NCBI GenBank assembly: GCA_026182355.1
Contig: JAPFBL010000259.1
Coordinates: forward strand, 266,501-330,500
Source of the DNA: Hermatobates lingyangjiaoensis
Lineage: Eukaryota; Arthropoda; Insecta; Hemiptera; Hermatobatidae
Direction: 5' to 3'
Length of the DNA stretch: 64,000 nt
The notes under the pieces are model-generated. The model made no database searches and was not told the DNA's origin. It saw only the letters and a program-made list of their open reading frames with translations. Position 1 is the first letter of the stretch; every line of letters begins with the position of its first letter. A program made the position numbers and the translations under genes. Positions 19,034 to 29,239 of this stretch are shown piece after piece.

Positions 19034-19061
19034 CTGATGACGAAAAACAGTTCGAAATATT
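19034..19061 (+). ncRNA. Hammerhead motif, family D (ATAT class)
   Basis: CTGATGA, extra C, stem II GAA/TTC with loop AAACAG, GAAATATT. Helix I is poorly defined (no pair at the first position). Partner of the motif at 18937-18964 in the same palindrome. Confidence 0.55.
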
Positions 19062-19134
19062 AAATTCTGTAAGTGTTCTTTTTATTCTTTTTTCTGTGTT
19101 GTGCTTTGTGTAATTTAAAGTTATTATACTCGTA

Positions 19135-19440
19135 TATACAGATATAAGATAGAAGACATTTGTAGTTTATGCCACCTTAGATAACAAATATTAAACAATA
19201 GGCGTTTTCTAAGAACAAAAGTAGTAAAAAGTAAAAATGTAATTAGGGTAAGTACTATTTTTTATTTTTTATATATTTCACAATGTAAAAGAATAATACT
19301 ACAGAGTTGAAATTAATAGGTCATTAATTGTGAAAATTGTCAATTGTCAAATCACTTGTGAGGAATTACTCGCTAAAACTTAACAAGAAAATCTTTTTGA
19401 AGTGTATATAATAATAGTCATTACTAGTTGATTTATAAAT
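19135..19440. other. AT-rich DNA, nothing recognised
   Basis: No feature seen. Confidence 0.5.
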
Positions 19441-19445
19441 ATATA

Positions 19446-19632
19446 TAATAAAAAGATTTCCATCAACATAAAAATAAACACACTCTCCCTCCCACTCTTC
19501 TCAACCCCTCACCAGATGTGTCCTGCATCTAGTGTTTCAGTTGGGTTTTTGACTCTGACGAACACCGCTTGTTACAGTTGAAAGATCTTAGTCTTGTTTT
19601 CTCATTTTCATATTGTGGTTTGATCATTAAAT
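19446..19632 (+). mobile_element. PLE family A 3' end
   Basis: It has the 3' UTR segment (CTCCCTCCCACTCTTCTC, CCCCTCACCAGATG), the hammerhead and the terminal segment (TATTGTGGTTTGATCATT). A short stub of the inverted terminal segment (AAAAAGATTTCCAT) is at the left end. No endonuclease remains. Confidence 0.7.
19555..19589 (+). ncRNA. Hammerhead-like motif, family A, stem II damaged
   Basis: CTGACGA and GAAAGATCTT are intact with helix I GACT/AGTC, but stem II is ACACCG against CAGTT, with two disrupted pairs. Confidence 0.5.
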
Positions 19633-19689
19633 ACATATAATAAATTGAGAAGATGTACTGTTTTCCAAAAGCAAGCGTTTTTTTTTTGG

Positions 19690-19790
19690 TAAAGAATATA
19701 AACTGTTGAGTTTATTTCAAGCAGAGAGCTTTCGAGACCTTTAATCCGATTAGGCGTCCTTTTCAGATCTCGTAAAAAGTACTCATAAAC
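19690..19790 (-). mobile_element. PLE-like fragment, family H, with damaged hammerhead-like motif
   Basis: Minus strand: GATCTGAAAAGGACGCC, a partly self-paired segment, then GTCTCGAAAGCTCTC. The palindrome AGCT after GAA fits the helix III rule of the other families. The core reads CTGAAAA, lacking the conserved G. Confidence 0.4.
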
Positions 19791-20084
19791 ATAAAGTGGA
19801 AAGTGGGGAGGGGAGTTTTTGTGACTCTGTCTCTGTTTTATGTCGGTGGAGGGCCAGAGGTTATCACGGTCCTTGGAGGATCATCAACCCAGTCCTGTAG
19901 AAGTTTCCTATTGTGCTCCATTTAGCTTCTTTGAAAAATACGTTCCTCCTTAACTCTAAAAATCTTATACATTTCAAGAACAGACTACTAGCTTATATTC
20001 TCAATAGTAATGTGTTTAATATTCGAAAACGTTTTGTTGACGATTTAAACTAAATATGTAATCAAAAATGAAGTTACTAAAGTA

Positions 20085-21355
20085 ATGATTTAAATGGTGC
20101 TATTACTATAGTACTATAGTATTAGTATAGTCATTACTATAGTACTATAGTAACAGTATAGTGCATACTATAGTACCTGTCTGGTACATTGCTATAGTAT
20201 TATAGTATCAATATATTACATTTCTATAGTATTTCAGTATAGCCATTACTATAGTACCTTAGTATAAGTATAGTATAGTATTATAATATCAGCATAGTTA
20301 TTAATATAGTACTATAGAAGCAGCATATGCATTAATATAGTACTATAGTATCAGCATAGTCATTAAAATAGTACTATAGTATCAGAATATTACATTACTA
20401 TAGTATCAGTATAGTATAGTATTAGTATATTGCATTATATAGTAGTAAAGTAATCATTAGTACTGTAGTTTCATAGTGTACATTACTGTAGTACTATAGT
20501 ACCAGTATATCCATTAATGTAGTACTATAGTATCATCATAGTACATTAGTATTAGTATAGTGAATTACTATAGTAGTATAGTAATACTATAGTATTATAG
20601 TATCATATAGTACATTACTATAGTACTAGTATAGTCATTACTGTGGTTCTATAGTATCAGTATAGTACATCAATATAGTACGATAGTATAAGTATAGCCT
20701 TTATTGTGGTACTATAGTATCAGTATAGTACATCAATATAATACGATAGTATAAGTATAGCCCTTATTGTGGTACTATAGTATCAGTATAGTACATTACT
20801 ATAGTACCACCTCTAACTCTTATTGCTAATATTACCGTAATGCTTATTGGTAAAGAATATTGGTCAGGTAGAACCTTAACATTCCATGTATACTTTCTGT
20901 TTATGTGAAAAGCAAGGTTTTGAACTTGAAGTATCTTTAGTGTTATTCCTACAACCTGTTTTTGTATCATTTTACGCACCCAGCTTGATCAGCAAAATTA
21001 TGGAATCTTACACGTTCGCGCAATATTCTTACAACCTACTGATGTCCATAGTCAGTACTACAGAAACAGTATAGTACATTACTATAGTACTATAGTATCA
21101 ATATAGTCATTAATATAGTACTATAGCCTCAGCATAGTACTTAATATAATACTATAGTATCATTATAGCCATTAATATAGTAGTATAATATCAGTATAGT
21201 GCGTTACTATAGTACTATAGTATAAGTATAGTCATTACTATAGTACTATAGTATAAGTATAGTCATTAATATAGTACTATAGTATCATATTGTACATTAC
21301 TATAGTATCAGTCTAGTACATAACTATAGTACTATAGTATAAGTATAGCCCTTAA
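20085..21355. repeat. TATAGTACTATAG-type minisatellite, split by unique DNA
   Basis: The degenerate unit of about 32-34 bp is of the form ATTACTATAGTACTATAG followed by TATCAGTATAGTC. The core CTATAGTACTATAG is its own reverse complement, so both strands look alike and many small hairpins are possible. The array is interrupted at about 20808-21055 by roughly 250 bp of unrelated sequence. Copies diverge strongly, suggesting an old array. Confidence 0.9.
20808..21055. other. Unique insert within the TATAG minisatellite
   Basis: This is non-repetitive sequence with normal base mix (CCACCTCTAACTCTTATTGC to GATGTCCATAGTCAG). Short open frames on both strands are not recognised. No terminal repeats were seen, so I cannot say that it transposed in. 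Confidence 0.5.
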
Positions 21356-21436
21356 AACTTAGACTTAGACTAATGGAAACTAAGGCGCTGTATATTAGAA
21401 AGATGAATGGAGTAATGTGTTGTATCTGACTTACGA

Positions 21437-21491
21437 CAGGTGGCCGACTACTACTAAGTAGTTTCGATCCCACACCTGGCCCTCGATTTAA
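21437..21491 (+). mobile_element. SINE head scrap
   Basis: Only the B-box region and start of the body remain (GTTTCGATCCCACACCTGG, CCCTCGATTTA). Confidence 0.5.
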
Positions 21492-21494
21492 AAT

Positions 21495-22780
21495 AATACT
21501 ATGAAAAAATAAAATAGTAGAAACTACAATAGTACAATAAAATTAGTAATAATAGTATGCATATTGTAAAACAATATAGTGGAATAATTGAAGCACTGTT
21601 AGAAGGATTTTTTAGTAAAGTATAGATTAGGCAAAATAAAATAATATTTTATAACTAAATAAATTTTAATGTAACAGCACAGTAAAAAAGAAAAAATATG
21701 AGAATAACATTATGTTACAGAAGAAACCATTTTGATTCAGTTGATAAGTTCTCAGAGCCTTGAAAACGATTACAACGTGATTTTTTGCATGATATATACG
21801 GTGGTAATTATATTAAATATTCTATTTTCCTGGGGAGGTGTAATGGTGATCAAGATATACTATTACTAATGATATATTACTATACATAAAAGTGAAAAGT
21901 CTGAAAGAATATCAATCCAACTAGTAATATAGAAAAGAAAATTAATAAAATGTTTCCACTGACCGTAACTATGACCAATATCTTCTGTATTCTTGTATTG
22001 TCATTCAATCAACGAAAAAACTAATTGAAAAGAGATGTATTGAACTAAAGTTTTCAATCAGAACATATTTAAATTCATGTAAAACTATTACAAATAAAGT
22101 GATGCTATTAAAAATGAAAAGGACTTGAAAAAAATGAGAGCTCTGATTGGTTGAAATGATCATACGATAGAAAAGACATGCGCATTATGTAGCGTTGGCG
22201 GGAAATGAAGGGACCAACTATATTCTGGCTGGATAATAATTATTTATACACTAAATGGAGACCTATGAACCTGAATTGAATTCCATTCAAGGTTTTAAAA
22301 ATCATTTCTAACCCATTTTATACTTTGATAAGAAAACTTTGTTTTAATAGCCTTATTGATTATATAAAAACCATATTATAAGATTTCCTTTTTTTTATTA
22401 TAAGTGATCATAAAAATGTCAAATATAAATAAGTTACTACAGGTATTGAATTTCATATTATTATAACAACTAAAAGTAACTCTGTTTTACTGGCATTATT
22501 TACTTTGATAAACCCTGTATTATGAGGTTTCCTTTTAATTTATTATAAATTAAAGTCACAATAGTGCAAAAAATAAATACGTTACTAGGAATATTGAATT
22601 TGATATTATATTATCAAATAGCATAACAAATAACACCAACCTTCTCTTACTGCAAATGTACATCCTATACATCCTTCAGATCTACCTCTTGAATTCCATA
22701 ATATTAAATACAATTTCTCGAAGGATGATTATGGTTCATTATTATCCAATTTACCAGATTTTAGTTGAGTCACTATATTT
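21495..22780. other. Unassigned AT-rich DNA
   Basis: No coding, RNA or repeat feature recognised. Confidence 0.5.
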
Positions 22781-22784
22781 TCAT

Positions 22785-24640
22785 TCTCGAGTATAAATTA
22801 ATGCCCTAATTATTTCTATATTATTTCACTCATCATAGACCATTGTGTATCTAATTAAAACAAATAATACTTCAACTTATCTTTTAACATTTAACAAATA
22901 ATGTAAACATATAAATGGGAAATGTTTATAAGTCTTTAATTCCTGAGGTAGTACAGAGAGTGATTGATCGACTTATCAATATATAAGCTTATTTTTGTAC
23001 ATCACACAGCTGATGCAAATAATCTCATTAGTATAACTACAGCAGTAATAACACTTTTGAAAAGCCAAAGTGAAAATTTTTTGATACGAAGTAATCTCCT
23101 ACAAGAGAGGATGGCTTTTGTTCAAATAGCCAGTGGATTTCTTACATTGTTTACTAGAACTCCTTCTACATTAAATATTTACGTCAAATTTTCAAATTTA
23201 AAACAAGAAAATACACTTATTTTCTCTGAAAAACATCATAAACATCGAAGAAAAAAATGTCGTTTTAGGATAATTTATAATTAAGGATGTACAATAATTA
23301 TATTTATTAATCTTCAAACGAAAGTTATCAATTTTGACTTATGTTTTACATTTTTGGACTTTTATAGAATTATTATACTGGGAATGTTATGGCTTATTAG
23401 TATTTAATAAAATCATTTTCTTCCTCCTTTGTCAAAATCATATATACCAAATTTTTCTGAGCGAGTGTTATCTTTTTCCTGCCTCCTGTACTCTGTTATA
23501 AGCTTGCTATGAATGTATATTGAGAAAAAAATATATTAGTAATTAGCCAGTTTACATACTCAAATCAAAGTCAAAGCCAGCTATTCAGTATAATTAAAAA
23601 CTTTTATAGTTAGGAGCTTCTAATTTTTGAAAATAATAAATATTAACTATTAAACTAGAATAAGTAAAAAAACTGGATATTTGTCAACAAAAATAACTCT
23701 TCTTTTTTGAGGAAAGAGTCCATTCGTCACACTTCAATATCATGGAAAGATACTACAATTCACAAATACAAAGTAATTATAACTGATATTAAGTTTTGTT
23801 CAAGAGTGCACTAAATAGGTTTATTAAAATCAAATTTCCATGATTTTTTAAAGAGCTGTTGAGCGTCTAGAACACATTTTCTGAATATAGAAATTCTACT
23901 GTAACGCCCTTTGGTGAGTATAATTTAAAAAAAAATTATCTTTACTCATCTTCCACATAATGTTCTATTTTAGGTTTAGTTTCATTTTGATCCGTCAAAC
24001 GGTATGACTTGTATCGCTCTCACAATCTTTGATATTGAATTATAAGTAAAAAATTTTACTTATTATTGAAAAAAAAATATATTATTAAATAATATATAAT
24101 ATTATTATATATATATAATATTATTTCATATATATATATGAAAAAAAACTTAAGATAAAAAAATAAACCGTTGTTTTAGAATTCTGAATATATTTTCGTT
24201 TATTCTATTTGTAACCTCAAAGATCATGCCAATATTTCAAAACTCTAAAATTAGCAGTTTAGGAGAAAAAAATCTTTTCTACAAACCGGTTTTTGGTAAA
24301 AAATAGTGACTTTAACGTCATGCATAATTCCTCCCAAAACACTAGGGATCATCTGCACTATAGGGCCCATTTTTTTGTAAAATATCAACTTGATCCATCA
24401 AAGATTCTGGACCGTAGCGTGGTAACAACAAGAAATGCTAACACACTCACCCACCCACGCACACACATACTCACATACATATACACACACAGACATCATC
24501 GCAAAAACGTCATAAATGACTTTTGGGACCTCGAAACATCCAGTCAAAATTTTATCGATTTACAATGGATTTCCGTCAAAATCCAGAGATCGAATTTTTT
24601 CGCCATCACTATACTTTACTTATAGTAAGTAAAAAACAAT
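22785..24640 (+). repeat. About 1.7-kb interspersed repeat, copy 1
   Basis: It is colinear with 60665-62310: shared blocks TCTCGAGTATA, GAGGTAGTACAGAGAGTGAT, AAGCTTATTTTTGTACATCA, TGGATTTCTTACATTGTTTA-like, CTGTAACGCCC, ATCATGCATAATTC-like, GATTCTGGACCGTAGCGTGG, a CACCC-rich tract and a right end ACTATACTTTACTTATAGTA. A 106-codon frame at 22964-23284 is broken in the other copy, so coding is not supported. The left end is less clear than in copy 2. The element is unclassified. Confidence 0.7.
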
Positions 24641-24644
24641 TAAA

Positions 24645-24985
24645 ATAGTATGATATATGGTAACAGTTACAGAATGTTATTTAATTAAAAAAAATAAAGA
24701 ATTTAGTGCATTTAAAGAACGCTGTTTGTTTCTAAACAATATAAGCTTTTATTATTCTTTGATTATAAAGTATAGCTATAATGAAAAAAAAGAATTCAAG
24801 CATTTCTCTATTTAAAAGTTTTTAGCTCCATCAAATATATTTTTATCATGCCTTCCTGCACATACCTGAGGGGGACGTCTATCAAGAATATTTTTAACCC
24901 TCCGAAGATTGCATCATGGAACTTCTGGTAAATCAACAAACTATAAACATGGTATTGTGTCTAGTTTTATTAAAAATATAGCATC
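24645..24985. other. AT-rich DNA, nothing recognised
   Basis: No feature seen. Confidence 0.5.
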
Positions 24986-24989
24986 AACA

Positions 24990-25155
24990 TCCAAACCACA
25001 TTAAGAAAGCAGAAAAAAAGACTAAGATTTTTCAACAGTAACAAGCGCGGTCTTCGTACGAGTCAAAAACCCAAGATCTGAGTCTTTTTTTCTCATTTCA
25101 TCTTATGGTTTAATCATTGATTGTTATTTCACATGTTTATGTGAAATCTTGTTAC
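24990..25155. mobile_element. Decayed PLE family A palindrome
   Basis: Left arm: CATCCAAACCACATTAAG, AAAAGACTAAGATTTTTC, CAAGCGCGGTCTTCGTACGA. The right arm (GATCTGAGTCTTTTTTTC, ATGGTTTAATCATTGATTG, CACATGTTTATGTGAAATC) is the inverse with the hammerhead deleted. It is followed by a short ATATATA run. Confidence 0.6.
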
Positions 25156-25221
25156 AAACATATATATACACTTTTTTGTTGGAAATACCAAAACTGTGAC
25201 TGTGTGTTACTTTGTGTCGGT

Positions 25222-25346
25222 TGGTGGACACTTTCACGTCTCCGCTCCTATGTTCCATTTCGTTTTCCTACCTTTCCTGAGGACGGCGTGATAGCCGAAA
25301 TGATCGATAATAGTAAGTCTTAGTCTCTTTTTTGTTTTCTAATGAT
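25222..25346 (+). mobile_element. PLE-like fragment, family F, with hammerhead-like motif
   Basis: CTGAGGA (about 25275-25281), extra C, stem II GGC/GCC with loop GTGATA, then GAAATGATCG. Stem II is perfect, but the bases after GAA (ATGAT) are only nearly palindromic. The upstream block (CACGTCTCCGCTCC, TTTCCTACCTTTC) matches 13130-13200. Confidence 0.5.
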
Positions 25347-25349
25347 AAC

Positions 25350-25352
<3 letters not shown>

Positions 25353-25408
<56 letters not shown>
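25353..25408. repeat. (TA)n microsatellite
   Basis: About 28 TA units, between a family F fragment and a family D fragment. Confidence 0.95.
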
Positions 25409-25412
<4 letters not shown>

Positions 25413-25414
25413 AC

Positions 25415-25530
25415 ATATGAAAGAGAAAAAACAAATAAAGACACACACAAAAGACTCACAACGATATTTCGACAGTCGTCGTCATCGGGTAGAAGTAGTC
25501 CCTTTGAGTAGCTGAAGCTAACTATATATA
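25415..25530 (-). mobile_element. PLE-like fragment, family D, with damaged hammerhead (25463-25488)
   Basis: Minus strand: AGCTTCAGCTACTCAAAGGG, ACTACTTCTACC, core CCGATGA (T to C), extra C, stem II GAC/GTC, GAAATATC. It matches the plus-strand copy at 1235-1310. The changed U4 of the core predicts inactivity. Confidence 0.6.
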
Positions 25531-25795
25531 TATATATATATATATCATTTCAAAAACAAAGAGAAGCACTCAAATTTGTAATTTGTTCCCGGGTTGCCGG
25601 GACGGTTTCCTGTCATTGTGTTTCCGGCGTGCTTGGTCGCCCATTCTATTTTCTCCTGAAGACGGATCATCCGGAAATTTGAGTTTGTAAGTGTGTCTCT
25701 TTCTCTGTGTGTTACTTTTCTTCGTTTTTGAGCTGATTTACGTCCAGTTTGGATCGTTTTTTCAAATTTTGAGTGAGACATATATATACAAAACT
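25524..25795 (+). mobile_element. PLE-like fragment, family C, with hammerhead-like motif
   Basis: CTGAAGA (25656-25662), extra C, stem II GGA/TCC, then GGAAATTT, where one A of GAA has become G. Flanks CCCGGGTTGCCGGGACGG, GTTTCCGGCGTGCTTGG, GAGCTGATTTACGTCC and TTTGGATCG match 33770-34030 on the other strand. It starts in a TA run. Confidence 0.65.
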
Positions 25796-25858
25796 AAAGT
25801 TTATCGGGACTTGGTCAGTTCTGTGTACTGACCGAGTCCCGATAAACTTTGGTTTTGT
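25789..25858. repeat. Hairpin with 30-bp arms
   Basis: Left arm ACAAAACTAAAGTTTATCGG continues with GACTTGGTCAG; right arm CTGACCGAGTCCCGATAAAC continues with TTTGGTTTTGT. There are two mismatches over about 30 bp and a 9-base loop. It may be a tiny foldback element; flanked by TATATA. Confidence 0.75.
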
Positions 25859-25887
25859 TTCTATTCCACGGTCGATACTTTTATCAA

Positions 25888-25889
<2 letters not shown>

Positions 25890-25960
<71 letters not shown>
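25890..25960. repeat. (TA)n microsatellite
   Basis: About 35 TA units. Confidence 0.95.
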
Positions 25961-25961
<1 letters not shown>

Positions 25962-25964
25962 GCT

Positions 25965-26700
25965 AAGGAGTTCATAAATTTAGAAAATTGGACGATGAAA
26001 TATGAGATTAGAAATAAGAACTACGGAACCACTAGTAGCAACTTTTCGAATTGTTATAGAAAAATGTTTTTTTATTTGTTTTTAGTTGGTTGGTGGTTAG
26101 TGTTTCTAACCACCTCTAATCATGGATAGAGTCACATTATGGTATATATATAAAGTCAGTAAATTGATTATGTTTCAGGAGAGAGTTGGGTACTACGTGC
26201 GTACGATAATTACATTAAAATAAATATAAGCTGGTTGGTTTTATTTATAGTAAAGGTTTATTAAGGATTAATAATTTTTTATTATTTATTATTATTAGTA
26301 ATTAGTAAAATTACTTGGTAAACTTTCTTATTAATTACTAATAAATACTGTTCTTTATAATAATAAAATAAATAGTATGTTTTTAGCAAAGTTTTATTTG
26401 GAAGCATTCTTTTAGTAATAGGATTTCTCCATTGTAAATGTTGCATATGCTAACAATGGAAAGCACTGATAGGATATCAGTCCCACTTGGTGACTAACGC
26501 CTAACTTCTTCAATTAAGTACGTGCTCCATAGCTTTTACTGTTTTCATAAAGTTGCTACTTCAATATTAACTTTTTTGATTAATATTTTATTTTAGATAT
26601 TTATTATAATTTGATAATAACAATTTTTGTTATTAATAATGTCTCATTTAAAGCAAAGATACTGAATTTGTTTAAGTGCCTTGTAAATTATTACTTGGGA
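25965..26700. other. Unassigned AT-rich DNA
   Basis: No feature recognised. Confidence 0.5.
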
Positions 26701-26734
26701 AGGGATTAAACGACTGGCGGCACTAGTCGTTGAT

Positions 26735-27022
26735 CTTGGGTTGAAATAATATAATACATGGTATGATGATCTTGGGTTGAAATAATATAATACATGGTAT
26801 GATGATCTTGGGTTGAAATAATATAATACATGGTATGATGATCTTGGGTTGAAATAATATAATACATGGTATGATGATCTTGGGTTGAAATAATATAATA
26901 CATGGTATGATGATCTTGGGTTGAAATAATATAATACATGGTATGATGATGTTGGGTTGAAATAATATAATACTCGTACATGGTATGATGATCTTGGGTT
27001 GAAATAATATAATACATGGTTT
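26735..27022. repeat. 36-bp minisatellite, about 8 units
   Basis: Unit GATGATCTTGGGTTGAAATA followed by ATATAATACATGGTAT. The period is 36, a multiple of three without stop codons on the minus strand, which creates three overlapping open frames of about 110-130 codons (a 12-residue repeat of the type YYFNPRSSYHVL). One unit carries a 6-bp insertion (CTCGTA) and one a C-to-G change. The frames have no start context or domain and are probably not genes. Confidence 0.9.
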
Positions 27023-27024
27023 GA

Positions 27025-27690
27025 AAGTTTCGACAAGGCATGATGAATTCATTAAAGAGCTTTGTATGGCAGTGCCAAACCGTTCATGCTAGGAGGAAAC
27101 AATGCTAGCCATTTGTAAAACGAAAACGTTTCCATGGTAAAGGCGTCTTAGAAACTATCGTTATTAACACGATTTCAACAAGCGAGAAAGCCAAATTAGG
27201 GCAAAACAATAACCATGATTCAGGAATTCGAACAGGCGTATGTCTGTATGGCCGAAGGTAGCAAACTTCCTAACTAATTACTAAGGGTCACAAGGTTGTT
27301 CTGTTGAAGAAAATATAACAGAGTTATGGATCACATTATAACAACACACAATGGTTGATTCACAACAAAAACATGACAAACTCTACGTTGTGCATAGTTA
27401 AAGTTTCCGATGTAATAATGAGAATAGGTACCATGTACGGTCTTTCTATGCTTAACTTCAAAAGCTGGAGGACCTACACCTAACTTTACTAAAAGTAAAC
27501 CTATTATCTGTCACAATAACAATCAATTTAACGACTTTCTTTATTTTCATGTGGCTATCTCAACAATGTTAATTGTAAGGAAAATGTATATGCCTCTGGA
27601 ATATCCTACACGCAACTTTACAATAAAAAAAAAAATAAAATCAGTTTCTTGCTATGTTTATTATAATGAAGCCTCAAAGATAATCCGAAA
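27025..27690. other. Unassigned DNA
   Basis: No feature recognised. Confidence 0.5.
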
Positions 27691-27694
27691 ATTT

Positions 27695-27977
27695 CAAACT
27701 CTAAAATCAGTAGTATAGGAGAGAAAAAAGATATCTAAAAACACATTTTTGGCAAAAAAAAGTCACTTTCCCATCATGCATAATTGTTCTCAAACTAAAG
27801 GGGAAAATCTATACTATAAGACCCATTTTTGTGTAAAATATTAATTAGATCCATCAAGGATTCTGAACCATAGAGTGGCCAGAATCTTTGGCTACATATT
27901 CACCCACCCACCCATCGACACATTCACAGACGTCACCGAAAAAACTTCATAAAATGACTTTTGGGACCTCAAAAATT

Positions 27978-27978
<1 letters not shown>
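27695..27978 (+). repeat. 3' fragment of the 1.7-kb repeat
   Basis: It shares AAGTCACTTTCCCATCATGC, CCCATTTTTGTGTAAAATAT, GATCCATCAAGGATTCTG, a CACCC tract and CTTTTGGGACCTCAAAAA with 61980-62235 and 24290-24540. It is cut off by a TA run and the PLE at 27995. Confidence 0.65.
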
Positions 27979-27983
<5 letters not shown>

Positions 27984-28008
<25 letters not shown>

Positions 28009-28200
28009 CACAATATGAAATGGGAAAACAAGACTAAGATCTTTCAACCGTAACAAGCGGTCTTCGTCAGAGTCAAAAACAACTGACTGTTGAAATATCT
28101 TAGTCTTCTTTTCCCATTTCATATGGTGGTTTGTTCATTAATTGTTATTTCACGTGTTTATGTGAAATCTTTTTATGTATATATATATATATATATATAT
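27984..28200. mobile_element. PLE family A palindrome within TA repeats
   Basis: Inverted arms (about 28010-28070 and 28082-28135), then the terminal segment GTTATTTCACGTGTTTATG. The left hammerhead is intact. The right one is deleted across stem II (GACTGTTGAAATATCTTAG). The element is bounded on both sides by (TA)n (27984-28009, 28177-28200). Confidence 0.8.
28036..28070 (-). ncRNA. Hammerhead motif, family A, intact pattern
   Basis: Minus strand: CTGACGA, extra A, GACCG/CGGTT stem II, GAA, AGATCT, T as cleavage base, helix I GACT (28074-28071) with AGTC (28035-28032). All core positions are present. Confidence 0.7.
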
Positions 28201-28204
28201 TAAC

Positions 28205-28610
28205 TACTTATAAGAAAATAAGCAATATGCAGGAGGTTTAAGGAATATAAAAGGTTTAATTCTTGCTTAAGATTGCGAAGTTGGTAGACGTCGTAAATTC
28301 AGCTGTCAGATATAGAGCTGTAAATTCGAGGAGGCTGAATATTTCAACTGGGTGCTGAGTCGACAAATAGTTAATGAAAACAGCTTTTGCCTGATGAGAA
28401 GTCACCGGCTAACTTTATAATACCCCAGACTGCAAGGCAGCCAGTCTGCAAATAACAGACAGCAATGCAGAGGGACTATTTGTTTTTAAACGACTGTAGT
28501 GGAAGAACAAAAGTCATTCATCGCTACTTAATATCAATTTAAAAAACTAAAGCTTTTACATTCATTAGTTAGTTTATTTTCATCATTAATTACTATTAAT
28601 ATATCCAATA
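28205..28610. other. Unassigned DNA
   Basis: No feature recognised. Confidence 0.5.
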
Positions 28611-28627
28611 TTCTTGATTAGAGAGGA

Positions 28628-28951
28628 AGGTTAGGTTAGTTTGTAGTGACTGTTCCACAAGGGAACACACATAGGCCGAGCATTGGCTCTTTGTGATACC
28701 ACATAATGAAGACTGATTCTACAGTGGGAGTTCTAAATTTTGCCTAACTCAAGTGTATTTATATAATAGAGATCTTTAACGAGTACCTGACATCGTACAG
28801 GCTCGGGACCGACGGTTTAACGTCCTCCGAGGACGACATGCTCAGATTTATTCACCACCCACATGAATAAATCGAGGGCCAGGTGGGGATCGAACCCCCG
28901 GTCCTATCAGTTCAGAGGTGAGTACGTTAACCACTGTGCTAACCTGGCCCC
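28628..28951 (-). mobile_element. tRNA-derived SINE, full length
   Basis: Minus strand: GGGGCCAGGTTAGCACAGTG (A-box), GTTAACGTACTCACCTC, B-box GGGGTTCGATCCCC, body (CTCGATTTATTCATGTGGG, ACGATGTCAGGTACTCG, CACTTGAGTTAGGC, TGTGGTATCACAAAGAGCC) and 3' end with GGCCTATGTGTGTTCCC and CTAACCTAACC. Flanks ATTAGAGAG and ATCAGAGAG suggest a 9-bp target duplication with one mismatch. The insertion lies at the edge of the family B PLE fragment that continues at 28955. Confidence 0.9.
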
Positions 28952-28954
28952 AAT

Positions 28955-29238
28955 CAGAGAGAAAAAGAAACACAGTCTTCACATACTACGCGTTTCAAAC
29001 ACTTAGTGTCATCATCAGGTTACGTCATAATACAATATAAAATACGCATAACAATTTTGAAGTTGAATAGAGAAAAATAGCCAAAATTTAAGCAAATAAT
29101 TCCTTTACTCATTTTCAAAATTATTATGCATATCTTTGTTTGTATTGCAGATGTAACCTGATGATGAACCAAAATGTTGGAAAGGCATCGTGAGATTAAA
29201 AGCTTTTTGCGTGCGATGACTTTCTTTTCCTCTCTAAT
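28955..29238. mobile_element. PLE family B palindrome with two hammerhead-like motifs
   Basis: (-) 28987-29018 and (+) from 29158 (CTGATGA, T, GAACC...GTTGG, then AAAGGCATC) face outward. The ends read AGAGAGAAAAAGAAAC and TTTCTTTTCCTCTCTAATC, inverted to each other. The right hammerhead has a degraded helix III (AAGGCAT). Confidence 0.65.
28987..29018 (-). ncRNA. Hammerhead motif, family B (ACGCGT class)
   Basis: Minus strand: CTGATGA, extra T, stem II ACAC/GTGT with loop TAA, GAAACGCGTA. The palindrome ACGCGT is intact and the cleavage base is A. Stem II has one weak outer position compared with 41404-41436. Confidence 0.6.
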
Positions 29239-29239
29239 C

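Larger units (their letters stand above)
18890..19130. mobile_element. PLE family D palindrome with two outward-facing hammerhead motifs
   Basis: The left half (CACAAAAAAAGGAATAAAAAG, cut at the hammerhead) and right half (CTTTTTATTCTTTTTTCTGTG) are inverted copies. The hammerheads lie at 18937-18964 (-) and 19034-19061 (+). The centre carries TCCCTTCTTCGACTTGGGG and CTCTCACTTCGTCC, shared with 13.4 and 62.9 kb. Confidence 0.75.

Noticed and set aside
22964..23284. 106-codon protein in the 1.7-kb repeat
   Set aside because: The homologous stretch in the second copy (60840-61140) has stops and frameshifts and shows no protein-like conservation that I could see.
25712..26129. Open frames rich in alternating Ile-Tyr
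   Set aside because: They are translations of (TA)n microsatellites.
29012..29018. CTGATGA motifs taken one by one as ribozymes
   Set aside because: Seven-base cores occur by chance in AT-rich DNA; I only called motifs with a pairing stem II, GAA and a helix III palindrome, or clear family homology to one.
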